26,929 bases of DNA from a virus: the IMG/VR virus record IMGVR_UViG_3300020406_000022, positions 1 to 26,929 of that record. One strand, given 5' to 3'. Positions 17,401 to 25,734 of this stretch are shown piece after piece. The first letter of the stretch is position 1; every line of letters starts with the position of its first letter. The notes under the pieces were generated by a model that was not told where the DNA came from, ran no database searches, and saw only the letters and a list, made by a program, of their open reading frames with translations. A program made the position numbers and the translations under genes.

Positions 17401-20400
17401 TCAGTTAATTTGCCAGTTTCAGGGTCAACAACAACTAAATCTGGAGCAGAAATATAATTTTTACCTCCAGACACCACTTCAATTTTTCCAATAACATCAG
17501 AATTAATTAAAGTTATAGTTGGTGATATACGAGCATCAGGCCTGAGTGTTTTATCTGAGTGATATTCAAAACCGGGGTCTAATATTCTAACTTGATTAAT
17601 TTTATTAATATTATTAGATAGGCATAAAATTTTTGCATTTATACCATTTGTGGATGTAACACTTGTTATTCCGGGGATGTTTTTATATCCTAGTCCTGAT
17701 GATGTTAATAAAATTTTACCTACTCCACCACTTGCTAAAGATGAATTAGTAATATATGATAAATTATCTGTTTGTGAAGATGTATATGATAACCTTTCAG
17801 GTATTTTATTGAGAGATAAATTGAATGATGTGGTTCCTACACCAAAAACTGAATAAGATCCTTCATATTCACTATCAATATATGTAAGTTTTGATCCATT
17901 ATTGACATCAGGATCACTAGTGCTTATAAATCCAGATTTTTCAACAGCATAGAAAAGGTTTGTTGGATTTGAATCTGAATATTTCAATGTAATTTTTGAT
18001 GTTGTACCAACGCCAACAATTCCTTCTTTCAATAATACAAATGATGATGTAGATCCTGTAGATACAAATTCATTATTAAAATCAGAATCGTAGTATAAAT
18101 TAAAATTATATCCTGATAGAGACGAATCAGAAACATAAAATACTAAATCATTATTTCTAATAATTGATAATGGTGGATTTATTAATGATAATTCTTGAGA
18201 CGATCCACCGGTGTTAGTTGTAATACCAACAACCTTTGGTGGTTCATTATCTACATCATATTTTGTCTCTGCTAATTGGAAAGTATTGTCATCTAATCTA
18301 TAAACAAAGTATGTTCCTGTAGATAATCCAGTAGCAGTGGTAGTTTTACCGTCATAAAATACTTTTTGTCCAGTCTTGTATCCATGATCTGCCAAGAATA
18401 TACTATTATTACCAATATTTGTTTGTGCTAATGGAACTGTATTAATTAGAATCTTGTCTTCTGCAGCAGAGTATTTAACTATAATTGAAGTAGAGACACC
18501 TATACCACCAGAAATATTAGAATCTAATGTCAAATCTATATTACTACCATTAATAAGATTATGAGATGTGCTTACTGCAACATGAGCAGTAATTTTCTGT
18601 GCCTTTCCTAATACTTGAGTAAAGTTTGACTCAATTGAATATTCAAAACTGTCTGTACCATTATTTTTAAAGAATATTGTTTCAGCACCTCTGACCGTTG
18701 AAATACCAATTAAATCCTTAGAAATATTTTTGATGAAGACTGTTTGACTGTCACCACTTAATGGTAAGTTAAAACTCGCAGCAACCGCAGTTGTTGTTCC
18801 AGTTCCACATGAAATTGCATTTGCACTTGTTGGTTTTTTAAGAATTACTTCTTGATTATTGACAAATGGATGATTGGGTATGAATATATTTTTTGAAGGT
18901 ACAGATATTACCTTTGATCTTTCACCTGTTGTAAATGATTTTGCTAAACCAATTGCAACTCCGGCTGTCGTGCCTACACCAACTTGCTCCTCTGGATTAA
19001 AGAAAACAATATCATTAATTTTAGATTCAAATGGGGATGTAATAAGATCTATATCAAACCTATCAGGAACTGTAAAGACTGGTGTAGATAATGTATGAGC
19101 AGCACCTACGACACCTCTCTTAACTCTTAAAATACCTCTTTCATTAAATGTATTAAGAACTAATAGACTCTCTGTACCAATACCTATGCTACTACCTGCA
19201 GATACTACATCTGGTATTTTAGAAACATAAATGTCCGTTACAACACCAGCAGTGGCATTTGCTCCTAGTTCTTTATATAATACAACTCTTTCAGAAGAAA
19301 CACCAATTTTATGCGAATCAGTAAGTTTTGGAATACTTGTAGACAATCCAGATACTGCAATTGTATCATTGTTAGATAATGTATGAGATGTTGATATAAA
19401 TGCACTAACTTGACGAGCATTCTTCCTTACATATACGACATTTGTATAGGTCTCTACAGTTGTGTTGACACTACTTATAGGTTTACCTTTAACATGTGAT
19501 ACAAGGGCACTGGCTCCCCCACCAGAGGTATTTAAATTATCAAAGTTAAGGGTATCATTTACTTTGTAATCACTACCTGCCTCAACAATTTGAAAGTCTT
19601 GAACTTGACCTCTTGTAACAGACTCTACAACAGATTGTTGTTCTACTATTTCATTCGACTCAATAAGAAAATCATTATCGGCAAAATCATCAGAAACTTT
19701 ATATGGAAGTGTATTTCTTATTAAATTATTACCATTAAAGTCAAATGTAGATTGATTAATTAAAAAATTATCTTCTATAGGTTCAGACCTGTAAGTATCA
19801 CCTATAAAATAAGGATATTTAGGAATTAAGTTACCTTGAATACCAGTTGTAACACCAACAAAGTATGCATACACACCATTTGGATAATCTGGTGTTTTAG
19901 TAAATCTTCCATTACTTGAATCTAAATCACCATCATCTGTAAACTTATAATCTTCAACAAAAAATCCTGATGAAAATGATGATGGACGATTAGTGATATT
20001 TGAGGTATTTAAAGTATAACTTGTATTTAATAATTTTATAGATGAGTTTGAATCTTTAGGGTCACTATAACCATAAGGGCCATAAATTGGATTTCCATCA
20101 TATGCCCATCCAATAATTGGTGAGTGCCCACCACCAGTATCACCTAACTCAGTGCCATAAATTGAAGTGTTATATCCAACAACAGCATATTGTAAATTAG
20201 TTAGAGATTCTTGGAGTAATATTTCATCTTCAAATCTCTCTAAATTATTGAGTGTAAGACTTCTCACTGCTGGATCAAATATTTCTCCATCACCAGCTGG
20301 TTTTACTATTATTTGTGGTGATACTGTATATCCGATACCAGCGTTTACAATTTTCACATCAGTTATTTTACCATTTTCAACCACAGGTCTTAGTCTTCCA

Positions 20401-23400
20401 CCTATTCCTGATCCTATTCCAACCACTTCTAAATCTGGAGGAGAGAAATACTCCTTTCCTCCAAATCTCACATCAGTAGCAATAATTTTACCATTTGATG
20501 TAACAACCTTTATCTCAGCCTCTTTACCATTCTGTACTCTTACACTAGGTTTTTTCTCAAAGTTAAGAATATCAGAACCATAATTTGTCCCTCCTTCGTA
20601 AAGGTAATTATCTACGATTGAACCTCTTACTATCGGTGTTACGACTAAGGATTCTGTTAATGCAATAGAAACTGGTGAGTAGACTGCATTTACTGTTAAA
20701 ACTACTGGAGGGAATGCAAACTCTTGAAATCCGGTGCCCGATGAAGTAAATTTAACATAATCATTTCTTTCATAATCATTGTTTAGTGTGCTTGCTACTC
20801 TAAAAGAATTATTATTAAGTTTGATAACTTTGTACTGACTTGATGTGCTTAATCCTGATATTATTGATCCACCAGCAGCAAAATTATATTCAATAATATC
20901 ACCACTTACAAATCCATGATTAGCAAAGGTAATTGTATTTTCAATTGTTGATACTGCAGATGGTTTAACAATCAACTTTCGGTTTATGTAATCTGAACCG
21001 GGATTTTCAACAACAACTGATCTTAGATGATTTTTTTCATTTAATAGTTTAAATTTATGAGTACCCTGTGTGTTTACAGTTGTAAATCCAACAGTATTAA
21101 CACCTGCATTATAATCACTAAAACTTTCAAATAATCTTATTGAACTAATTCCAATAACTTCTGGATAATATATTGATCCATTAGATAGGAATCTATTTTG
21201 ATCAGCATTATTTGATGTATGAATACCAGCTACTATAGTTGATACACCCAATGGTGCATTTTCATTATTATCATAGACCAGTGGTTCACCACTTAATAAG
21301 TTATGTGCACCATTAATAATAATTCTATCATGGTTTACATCTACACCACCACCAATCGTTGCTTGTCTTGCATCAAAAGATATTTCCCGTATTCTTTTAG
21401 TAACTATGGGTCTTAATATAGCACCAGATCCACCACCACCAGTCAGTGTAATTGATAATATTTTTTCGATGTCAAAATTTTGTTGATCAACTAATACTTC
21501 CTGAAGTGATCCACTTATTACTGGTTGAACAAGTGCAGTAACACCAGATCCAACTTGAGGTATAACAACTTTTGGTAAATTAATAACATCATAGTTTAAT
21601 CCACCATTCAATAATTTTACGCTTGATAAGGGGCCACTAAAAATTTTATCATCAGACTTGTAGTTAATAATTTCAACACCATTAATTAAAATACCTGTTG
21701 CACCGGGACTTGTTATAGTAGATTTACCAGATTTGATGTTTGGTTCAACAGGAAACTTCTTAAGTATTTTTTGTACACCAATTTGCTCATTTTTATGCCT
21801 TAATAATACAAAAGTTTGTTTACCACTACCATCTGGTAATGCAGTAAACTCTAAATTATCATCAATTACAATAAATGATCTTGATGAATATAATTTTATC
21901 TGTTTTTTATCTGATAATACTTTTACATAATAAACATCTTCAGTTAACTCAGTTATACGAGTTGTTTCTGGTTTGTAAAATATTGCATCACCTGTGATAA
22001 ATGGAACATCAGATGGGAATGATATAATTGAATATTTTTGAGTAATATTGCTGAATCCTTGTAATCTAACACCATTCGCTTGAGATATTGTGCTTTTATC
22101 AACAGTCTCTGTTATATCATATGCTGGCATGGATGAAGATGCCACATAAAAATCAGAATCATTTAAATTATATGTATTTTGCACATTAGAAGTAATTACA
22201 TCGTTTCCAAATTGTAATTCAGATGTGCTACTTGTAGCTAATTTTAATTTTCTTCTTAAGAAATATTCAATTCCTGTTGTAGGTGTAAATCCACCTATAC
22301 CATTTAAAAATAATTGATTAGATGTTGATGTGACTGTAATTGTTTGTATAGTTGCATTATCAACATCAACTATATTAGTTCCCTTTCTTAATATCTGAAC
22401 AGTATCTCCCTCTTTTAAATTTGATTTATCAAAATTAGATTTGAGAGTAAATGTGGATCCACTTATAGTATTGATATCAAAAGAGCATGAAGTATTGTAT
22501 ATCCATGAATTAAACCATACCTCTTTCTTAGTTTTATCACTTATCGGATTTGGAACAACTTCACCAACATTCTTAACAGATATTCTCTCTCCTTCTGAGG
22601 TAACACTAGACCCCTCTGTAGGTAATAATTCAAAATCTGACAGCACACCAGTAATTCTTAATTCAACTTTTTTAGTTAAATCACCATCTTCATATCCAAA
22701 AACATTTTCATCAGATCTTAAATCATCTGTTGTTGATATGGCTGTGGAAACACCAGTACAATTTAAAAATTGATTGACTGTTCTATCAGTATAAGTTATT
22801 GTATTGATACCAGATATAACTGTGCCAGTTGTACCAAATCCGACTGTAGAATCAACTGTAATTACTGAAGATCCAACAGATACATTACCTATGACTTTTG
22901 TTTTTCCGGGAATAGTAAATGTTCCTTGAATTCCAGTCCTATCATTAAATCCTACAAATAAACCTATTTTGTAATATGTCTTACGATTACGAGTTACTAT
23001 TTCAACCTCAGATATAGATGCTTTTGTTTCAGAATCAGTGGATTTAGTTATTGTTTGACCAATTAACTTGTTTGGATCACCACTAATAACCTCAGCTAAT
23101 ATAACCTGTCTACGAATGTATTCTGCTGATGATGGTTTTACTAAAAATTCTTCTAAGTCAACAACTTTAGGAGTCACACCGAATAAGACATTGAATAAAA
23201 TTCTAAATGACTCTGCAGTTCCCTTAGATTGATATAATGATTTTGATTCTTTTATAAAATTACTTACATCTAAATTTGATACGAAAGATGAATCTTCCAA
23301 TCCGGGAGTCAATGATGACTTTATTTTTTTGTAAAATTCTTGTAAAAATAAAACACTTAAATTATTAACTGTTACGCCAGTAGTATGAATACCTGCAGTG

Positions 23401-23834
23401 CTTGTTTCAAATATCAATTCACCGGGATTATTTGTATCCCTATATGATGTAATACCACTAAAACCTCTAACACAACCAGTAAATGTATTAGTTGTGATAC
23501 CTGTGTATGTAATTATCTCTTCATCTACTTTTAAAAGCCCGTATTCGTTTGGAAACCCTTTTGTAGTTGATACTGTAATTGTATCTGAAGTTGAAGTAAT
23601 ACCAGATGTTAGAGTTGTAACACCAACTACCACCTCTGGAGTTAAATTATCTAATTTTAGATATTGATCTAAATTATCACCAATATCTATTACACCACCT
23701 CTGTGCTCCTGAGAGATGTAGTACTGTTTAAGAAAATCAACTGTTTTAGGGCTCTCTGAGAGAATAAACTCAGGGAGTTGACTTTCAATTATTTGTTGTA
23801 CTTGTATTCGCTTTTCAATACCAGTTCCAATCAT
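11490..23834 (-). CDS. Giant multi-module baseplate protein in the gp7 position (4114 aa)
   Basis: One uninterrupted frame of 12.3 kb lies between gp6 and gp8, the place held by gp7 (1032 aa) in T4. Residues 10-65 ('ESQLPEFILSESPKTVDFLK ... NLDQYLKLDNL') and 190-245 ('LYQSKGTAESFRILFNVLFG') match the N-terminal layout of large marine T4-like structural proteins. The rest is a mosaic of beta-rich modules: 'EIITYTG ... RGFSG' (93-125 and later copies), HG-x-x-x-G modules with 'Y-x-V-x-x-L ... F-x-L' (H973, H1817, H2943), a YHYH-like segment (about 1217-1328), an HPYPR module (about 3378-3450), and G-x-GY repeats. VG[IV][GS]TT-type turns recur at least twenty times. There is no membrane segment. 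The start has an AAGGA site 6 bases upstream (23841-23845) inside the end of gp6. The gp7-equivalent role is inferred from position. Confidence 0.85.
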   Translation of the reverse strand: MIGTGIEKRIQVQQIIESQLPEFILSESPKTVDFLKQYYISQEHRGGVIDIGDNLDQYLKLDNLTPEVVVGVTTLTSGITSTSDTITVSTTKGFPNEYGLLKVDEEIITYTGITTNTFTGCVRGFSGITSYRDTNNPGELIFETSTAGIHTTGVTVNNLSVLFLQEFYKKIKSSLTPGLEDSSFVSNLDVSNFIKESKSLYQSKGTAESFRILFNVLFGVTPKVVDLEEFLVKPSSAEYIRRQVILAEVISGDPNKLIGQTITKSTDSETKASISEVEIVTRNRKTYYKIGLFVGFNDRTGIQGTFTIPGKTKVIGNVSVGSSVITVDSTVGFGTTGTVISGINTITYTDRTVNQFLNCTGVSTAISTTDDLRSDENVFGYEDGDLTKKVELRITGVLSDFELLPTEGSSVTSEGERISVKNVGEVVPNPISDKTKKEVWFNSWIYNTSCSFDINTISGSTFTLKSNFDKSNLKEGDTVQILRKGTNIVDVDNATIQTITVTSTSNQLFLNGIGGFTPTTGIEYFLRRKLKLATSSTSELQFGNDVITSNVQNTYNLNDSDFYVASSSMPAYDITETVDKSTISQANGVRLQGFSNITQKYSIISFPSDVPFITGDAIFYKPETTRITELTEDVYYVKVLSDKKQIKLYSSRSFIVIDDNLEFTALPDGSGKQTFVLLRHKNEQIGVQKILKKFPVEPNIKSGKSTITSPGATGILINGVEIINYKSDDKIFSGPLSSVKLLNGGLNYDVINLPKVVIPQVGSGVTALVQPVISGSLQEVLVDQQNFDIEKILSITLTGGGGSGAILRPIVTKRIREISFDARQATIGGGVDVNHDRIIINGAHNLLSGEPLVYDNNENAPLGVSTIVAGIHTSNNADQNRFLSNGSIYYPEVIGISSIRLFESFSDYNAGVNTVGFTTVNTQGTHKFKLLNEKNHLRSVVVENPGSDYINRKLIVKPSAVSTIENTITFANHGFVSGDIIEYNFAAGGSIISGLSTSSQYKVIKLNNNSFRVASTLNNDYERNDYVKFTSSGTGFQEFAFPPVVLTVNAVYSPVSIALTESLVVTPIVRGSIVDNYLYEGGTNYGSDILNFEKKPSVRVQNGKEAEIKVVTSNGKIIATDVRFGGKEYFSPPDLEVVGIGSGIGGRLRPVVENGKITDVKIVNAGIGYTVSPQIIVKPAGDGEIFDPAVRSLTLNNLERFEDEILLQESLTNLQYAVVGYNTSIYGTELGDTGGGHSPIIGWAYDGNPIYGPYGYSDPKDSNSSIKLLNTSYTLNTSNITNRPSSFSSGFFVEDYKFTDDGDLDSSNGRFTKTPDYPNGVYAYFVGVTTGIQGNLIPKYPYFIGDTYRSEPIEDNFLINQSTFDFNGNNLIRNTLPYKVSDDFADNDFLIESNEIVEQQSVVESVTRGQVQDFQIVEAGSDYKVNDTLNFDNLNTSGGGASALVSHVKGKPISSVNTTVETYTNVVYVRKNARQVSAFISTSHTLSNNDTIAVSGLSTSIPKLTDSHKIGVSSERVVLYKELGANATAGVVTDIYVSKIPDVVSAGSSIGIGTESLLVLNTFNERGILRVKRGVVGAAHTLSTPVFTVPDRFDIDLITSPFESKINDIVFFNPEEQVGVGTTAGVAIGLAKSFTTGERSKVISVPSKNIFIPNHPFVNNQEVILKKPTSANAISCGTGTTTAVAASFNLPLSGDSQTVFIKNISKDLIGISTVRGAETIFFKNNGTDSFEYSIESNFTQVLGKAQKITAHVAVSTSHNLINGSNIDLTLDSNISGGIGVSTSIIVKYSAAEDKILINTVPLAQTNIGNNSIFLADHGYKTGQKVFYDGKTTTATGLSTGTYFVYRLDDNTFQLAETKYDVDNEPPKVVGITTNTGGSSQELSLINPPLSIIRNNDLVFYVSDSSLSGYNFNLYYDSDFNNEFVSTGSTSSFVLLKEGIVGVGTTSKITLKYSDSNPTNLFYAVEKSGFISTSDPDVNNGSKLTYIDSEYEGSYSVFGVGTTSFNLSLNKIPERLSYTSSQTDNLSYITNSSLASGGVGKILLTSSGLGYKNIPGITSVTSTNGINAKILCLSNNINKINQVRILDPGFEYHSDKTLRPDARISPTITLINSDVIGKIEVVSGGKNYISAPDLVVVDPETGKLTDQGVIELSLSSSSVSEVNVISSPKGLKPIEQRIRTINNSNGVSISQVVGMSTTSTVGIVTCTLVTPVAGFSTSVFEVGEQIFVEGIQLDSSTGSGYNSTDHGFNFFTVTSYTNTNPAVVKFDMTGITTVPIGIAKTTQSNYATITKFSDYPSFRTTQATAQFKAGERLAVKTGNNFVIGKLTVFENNPNEFIRISGKDELVVGDQIRGEITGTVATVNSIDVNRGRFNVDFSLKQNRGWDTETGKLSEDYQVLADNDYYQNLSYTVQSPVAYTDLIDPVNRLLHTTGLKNFSDTGISSTAKSGISSISNLVLSRDLITEQRVDSINNFDLVIDTDTLDNGQKSKFLKFKNKKLASYIECRTNRVIEIDDISSQFSNAESTNDNRIDIPLTEDYTSYIVQTKNISTNEVRLDEVVVFKDSTDTFTFEKNSLGIGTDRIVDLIGFTDSSTGDTSLRITPNDPFNDDLDIKVYENRFNSTLSGVGTQAVGFINLIGVSTNVGAAVTTSVLSAPVGFTSAFYATIEVKDTITSEKNLVDIYVTQDGTNSYFTEYYVDTGDIANFSSNFIGTFTSNLQSNILSLDFSNTGINTVNVRAKAVGFGTTTAGTGTYRFKDATQLAGSERSVNLQSNYKRVSALSTIVGVDSNKYNAIKSIVKVSKGTTHAMHQVIAMHDGTNTSTVHYPFISIGSTAGIGTFIASFSGSNFNLRFNPDSGFSDVEVQAYSELFYEDIDIFNIPPDLTYGRVSESVKVRQYNAVNGDRANKKEFELKHDGIPIFSKQFRPTDTSTLNPVTGVFTITDHFFRTGEKLKYTPKSSFIGVAATAMTTAHSSNVPTDVFAIRLTKDTFKLASSKSNANAGTGVTFVSLGSGNIHQLEMTKKLEKTVIDIDGLIQSPIAFTPVNTTVTNNVGGNISSTSTVFSVAGISSIIEGDILEVGTELMKVSSVGVGTTSVGPISGSGAINLVGVERGSLGSTAATHSDSDAIRKFTGSFNIVDSKIFFTDAPKGTNNVTRNQSNLEFPRSEFNGRVYLRNDYSNNRIFDDISDGFTGIGATHRMLVAGVNTTGIQTGSSIVLLNGIFQKPTTANNSGNNYGFVAPSASATNIVFTGITSANGSKIVSQSDVNLNQLPRGGVVVSLGSTGGQGIAPLVGAAVTVVKNDAGQITGVGIGTTDVHGSGYRGTVAIGITDHAYEHRFESAGIGSIKTQAGAANIFNGTARTATNAVYTSHTGFLEITIANHGLSVGNHVGIDTGGIVFRCSKDNFASLHPYPRSGVTPSSSTGDPIVGIATDIRSVTTNTFTIFVGQGGGGGTGASINATVGVGGTLIFSVAGAGVSYTNPRLNIPQPSYEALDVVGVSRLGIGATTDTGQGLKVTVDVGASSTTGIGSTMFTVSQFKIARPGFGFKKGDVIKPVGLVTARGAVLTDFTLSVDEIFTDEFASWDFGEFDYTDSIKGLQDGIRTRFPIRLNGQLLSFEIDRNTADSSLIEMQNLLLIFVNGVIQHPGRDYTFEGGTTFNFTSAPDSDDDIAVFFYKGTSGVDTIVVDVTETLKKGDVVQVTSNNSIPNTFAQKSRTVVGITTSDTFETEIYTNVGIDEVNFKPIKWTKQKIDKVIGSDIISKSRDSIEPLIYPTARLIGNLSTGTAEGTSIFVDNAEFFDYEEDTSAADATITNISINDIGVLVVDDKSPVTAKLSATVNGSGQVAVSVVDGGSGYVGSTTSISISPPVGVAATQFAVAGVSTFAVGTANITNGSIASVTMNNVGFGYTSTNLPIVLAPTPEVIKENITNIQTVAGFSGIVTGISTEVIGVSTLGLRIGLKKSSGNFTGLNAGFPIYIFDTHVGTGLTSLNTSGSPNDVVGIGTTFADNVYVIQEIIGGGGLTAEILVNIHSNTNHSGLGVTVGINSGNNGRFSWGRLFNASGQGSFNRPNPIAIGVTGNTVGLTNGVGISTFPTVQRRVFGIRDTGALRKNLG
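19850..20185 (-). other. YHYH-like domain inside the giant protein
   Basis: This part encodes about residues 1217-1328. The core is H1237-SPIIGWAYDGNPIYGPYGY-1256, which matches the 'G-x-A-x-DG-x-PIYGP' signature of the YHYH domain family. The His-Tyr-His-Tyr motif that names the family is not visible. In its place are 'NTSIYGTELGDTGGG' upstream and 'PNGVYAYFVG' at the domain end. YHYH domains occur in secreted and viral proteins and have no settled biochemical role. The call rests on the motif alone. Confidence 0.6.
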
Positions 23835-23835
23835 A

Positions 23836-25734
23836 TTATGTCCTTGTTAGTTCTCCGTTTGCATAAGATGATGTAACTTTATATCCAACACCAGAAATTT
23901 GTTCACCTGAAGTTATTGTATCTTTAACCATATTTATAGTGCTATTTGGAATGTTAAATTCTAGATATAGGTCTTGTAATCCAATAACATCATTTGAATC
24001 AGGGAATGCCTGAACTTCAACAATATTATTAGGTTTATCAGTTGATACTATGTTGATTGTTGTTAGATTTACCTCACCATGAACATAATCAACAGTTCCA
24101 GCTGATTTTACTACAACAATATTTGTGTTTGATACCTCATCTTTTTTAACAATTGATATTACACCTGTAAGTTTATCATTATTAGGGGTATCAGTTATAA
24201 AAACTGTCTCTGATTCGCCTTGAATTCTAAATCCAGTGCTTTTAATATTCAATCCCTCTGGTTTAACATTGAATTTGTTTCCAAAACATAATTCATATTG
24301 TGCAAATTGATTTATTAAAGCATTTAAATTTCTTCTTATTTTAACACGAGTTATATTTGATGTAATTGAATTATCAATATTGTCAATTACATTTAATACT
24401 TTACTATATTTAAATCTTCCTCCAAATTTATTAAGGTCAGCTGATTTTGCATAAGATGTAAGTGATGAAGATATTTTTGATTGAAGGTCGTTGACATTTG
24501 CAACTTGTGATGAATTATAGTAAACAAAAGAATCAACTTCTACATAAAGAACTTGAAGATCTACAAGTTTTTGATTTATACCTGTTAATGAATAACTTTT
24601 TAATTTTTGTAGAATATTATTTTTGTCAAAATCAGATACAAATTCACCATTTTTTGGTTTGATAGTAATAAAAACAGTACCAAATTCAGGGGGTGTCAAT
24701 TCCTCTCCACCAACGACGGAAACACTTTCAGTATTAGGATATATTGATGCAATTATTGTCTCATAATCCCTAGCCGTAACCGCTCTATATTGTGCAGAAT
24801 ATAATCTAGGTGCAAAGTATTTAATTGAGTCTAAAGACTCTATTTCACCGCCATTTGAGGCAGATGAGATAGTTGTGATAGTGGGTACAACTGTCGGCAC
24901 AACAATATTTCCAAGAGAGTCTTGTAAACTACCTGCGTATGAAAATATTGATGGGCCATTACCTTCAATTCCACCTGTTACAATATACTGAACAGTAATC
25001 ACTGCTCCATTTTCAAGTTTTTTACCAAAAATGCCATCACCAAATAAAAGTTCATATCTTTCATCTTGAATTTCTTGAATTAGATATGTTTCTGATGCAG
25101 AGGTAACATTTACTATATTATCTACTAATTTGTATTGTTTTCCAAGACCGGGATCTGCAGAACCTTTTACATAAACCACTATAGAGGAGGAATCTATTGA
25201 TCCATTGTCTAATATAAATCTTTGTTCTAATGATCCATCTACTATAAATTGGTTTGTAAGAAAAGTTCCTTCTAAAACATCTACAGGACTCTCTGATGTA
25301 CCAAATTGTGCAATACCATTGTTTATAACTGCTGTGATGCTCTCTGATATTGAAAAAACAAAAGTGGTATCATCTTCTGCTCCAGTGCAAACTAAGCCCG
25401 GTTGTAAAGTAAGTGTTGGAGAAGATGAATTTGTTTGTACTTGAAATAAAATCGATGCTCTTGCTGCTGTTTTTGATCTTGGTACATATCCAATATTTCT
25501 AGCTAATGAAACTACATTTTCACGAAGTGTTGCGGAGTCTAGGAATGATTCATTAACGACTAAATTTGAGTTAAATGCTGAAATATAAGTATTATACGCA
25601 AGTGTGTCAATTAAAACTGAAAAGTTTGATCCTTCAAAGTCAAAGTCCGTAAAATTTGAGTTTGCTCTTAGGTAATCTTTAATTTGTGCCCTGATTTGAT
25701 CAAAATCAAGATTGGAAAATTTGGCGAAAGGCAT
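23836..25734 (-). CDS. 6: Baseplate wedge subunit gp6
   Basis: This is the homologue of T4 gp6, which forms the inner ring of the baseplate by dimerising between wedges and is related to the baseplate J proteins of simpler phages. At 632 residues it is close to T4 gp6 (660). The N-terminus is highly characteristic: 'LDFDQIRAQIKDYL' (residues 9-22), 'DFDFEGSNFSVLIDTLAYNT' (30-49), 'NESFLDSATLRENVVSLARN' (61-80), and 'IGYVPRS' (81-87). The J-like middle includes the 'YELLFGDGIFGKKLENG' block. The start overlaps the gp25 stop by one base (TAATG), so the two are probably translated together. The stop is one base before the giant gene. No truncation or frameshift is seen. Confidence 0.93.
   Translation of the reverse strand: MPFAKFSNLDFDQIRAQIKDYLRANSNFTDFDFEGSNFSVLIDTLAYNTYISAFNSNLVVNESFLDSATLRENVVSLARNIGYVPRSKTAARASILFQVQTNSSSPTLTLQPGLVCTGAEDDTTFVFSISESITAVINNGIAQFGTSESPVDVLEGTFLTNQFIVDGSLEQRFILDNGSIDSSSIVVYVKGSADPGLGKQYKLVDNIVNVTSASETYLIQEIQDERYELLFGDGIFGKKLENGAVITVQYIVTGGIEGNGPSIFSYAGSLQDSLGNIVVPTVVPTITTISSASNGGEIESLDSIKYFAPRLYSAQYRAVTARDYETIIASIYPNTESVSVVGGEELTPPEFGTVFITIKPKNGEFVSDFDKNNILQKLKSYSLTGINQKLVDLQVLYVEVDSFVYYNSSQVANVNDLQSKISSSLTSYAKSADLNKFGGRFKYSKVLNVIDNIDNSITSNITRVKIRRNLNALINQFAQYELCFGNKFNVKPEGLNIKSTGFRIQGESETVFITDTPNNDKLTGVISIVKKDEVSNTNIVVVKSAGTVDYVHGEVNLTTINIVSTDKPNNIVEVQAFPDSNDVIGLQDLYLEFNIPNSTINMVKDTITSGEQISGVGYKVTSSYANGELTRT
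23841..23845 (-). promoter_or_regulatory. Shine-Dalgarno site of the giant gene
   Basis: The minus strand reads AAGGA, then CATAAT, then the ATG at 23834, giving 6 bases of spacing. It is embedded in the last codons of gp6, whose stop lies one base before this start. It supports the chosen start of the 4114-residue protein. Confidence 0.55.
23932..23939 (-). promoter_or_regulatory. Possible internal late promoter at the end of gp6
   Basis: The minus strand reads CTATAAATATGG, a perfect match to the T4 late promoter core including the leading C. It lies within the gp6 coding region, 98 bases upstream of the giant gene's ATG. It could let the giant protein be transcribed separately from gp25 and gp6. 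Because it sits in coding sequence (it encodes Ile-Asn-Met around the core), it may be chance in AT-rich DNA. Confidence 0.4.

Noticed and set aside
20167-20583. A 138-codon open frame on the plus strand
   Set aside because: It lies wholly antisense to the giant structural gene, has no homology signal, and its Pro- and Ser-rich composition is what the opposite strand of a Gly- and Thr-rich beta protein gives. The same holds for the other plus-strand frames.
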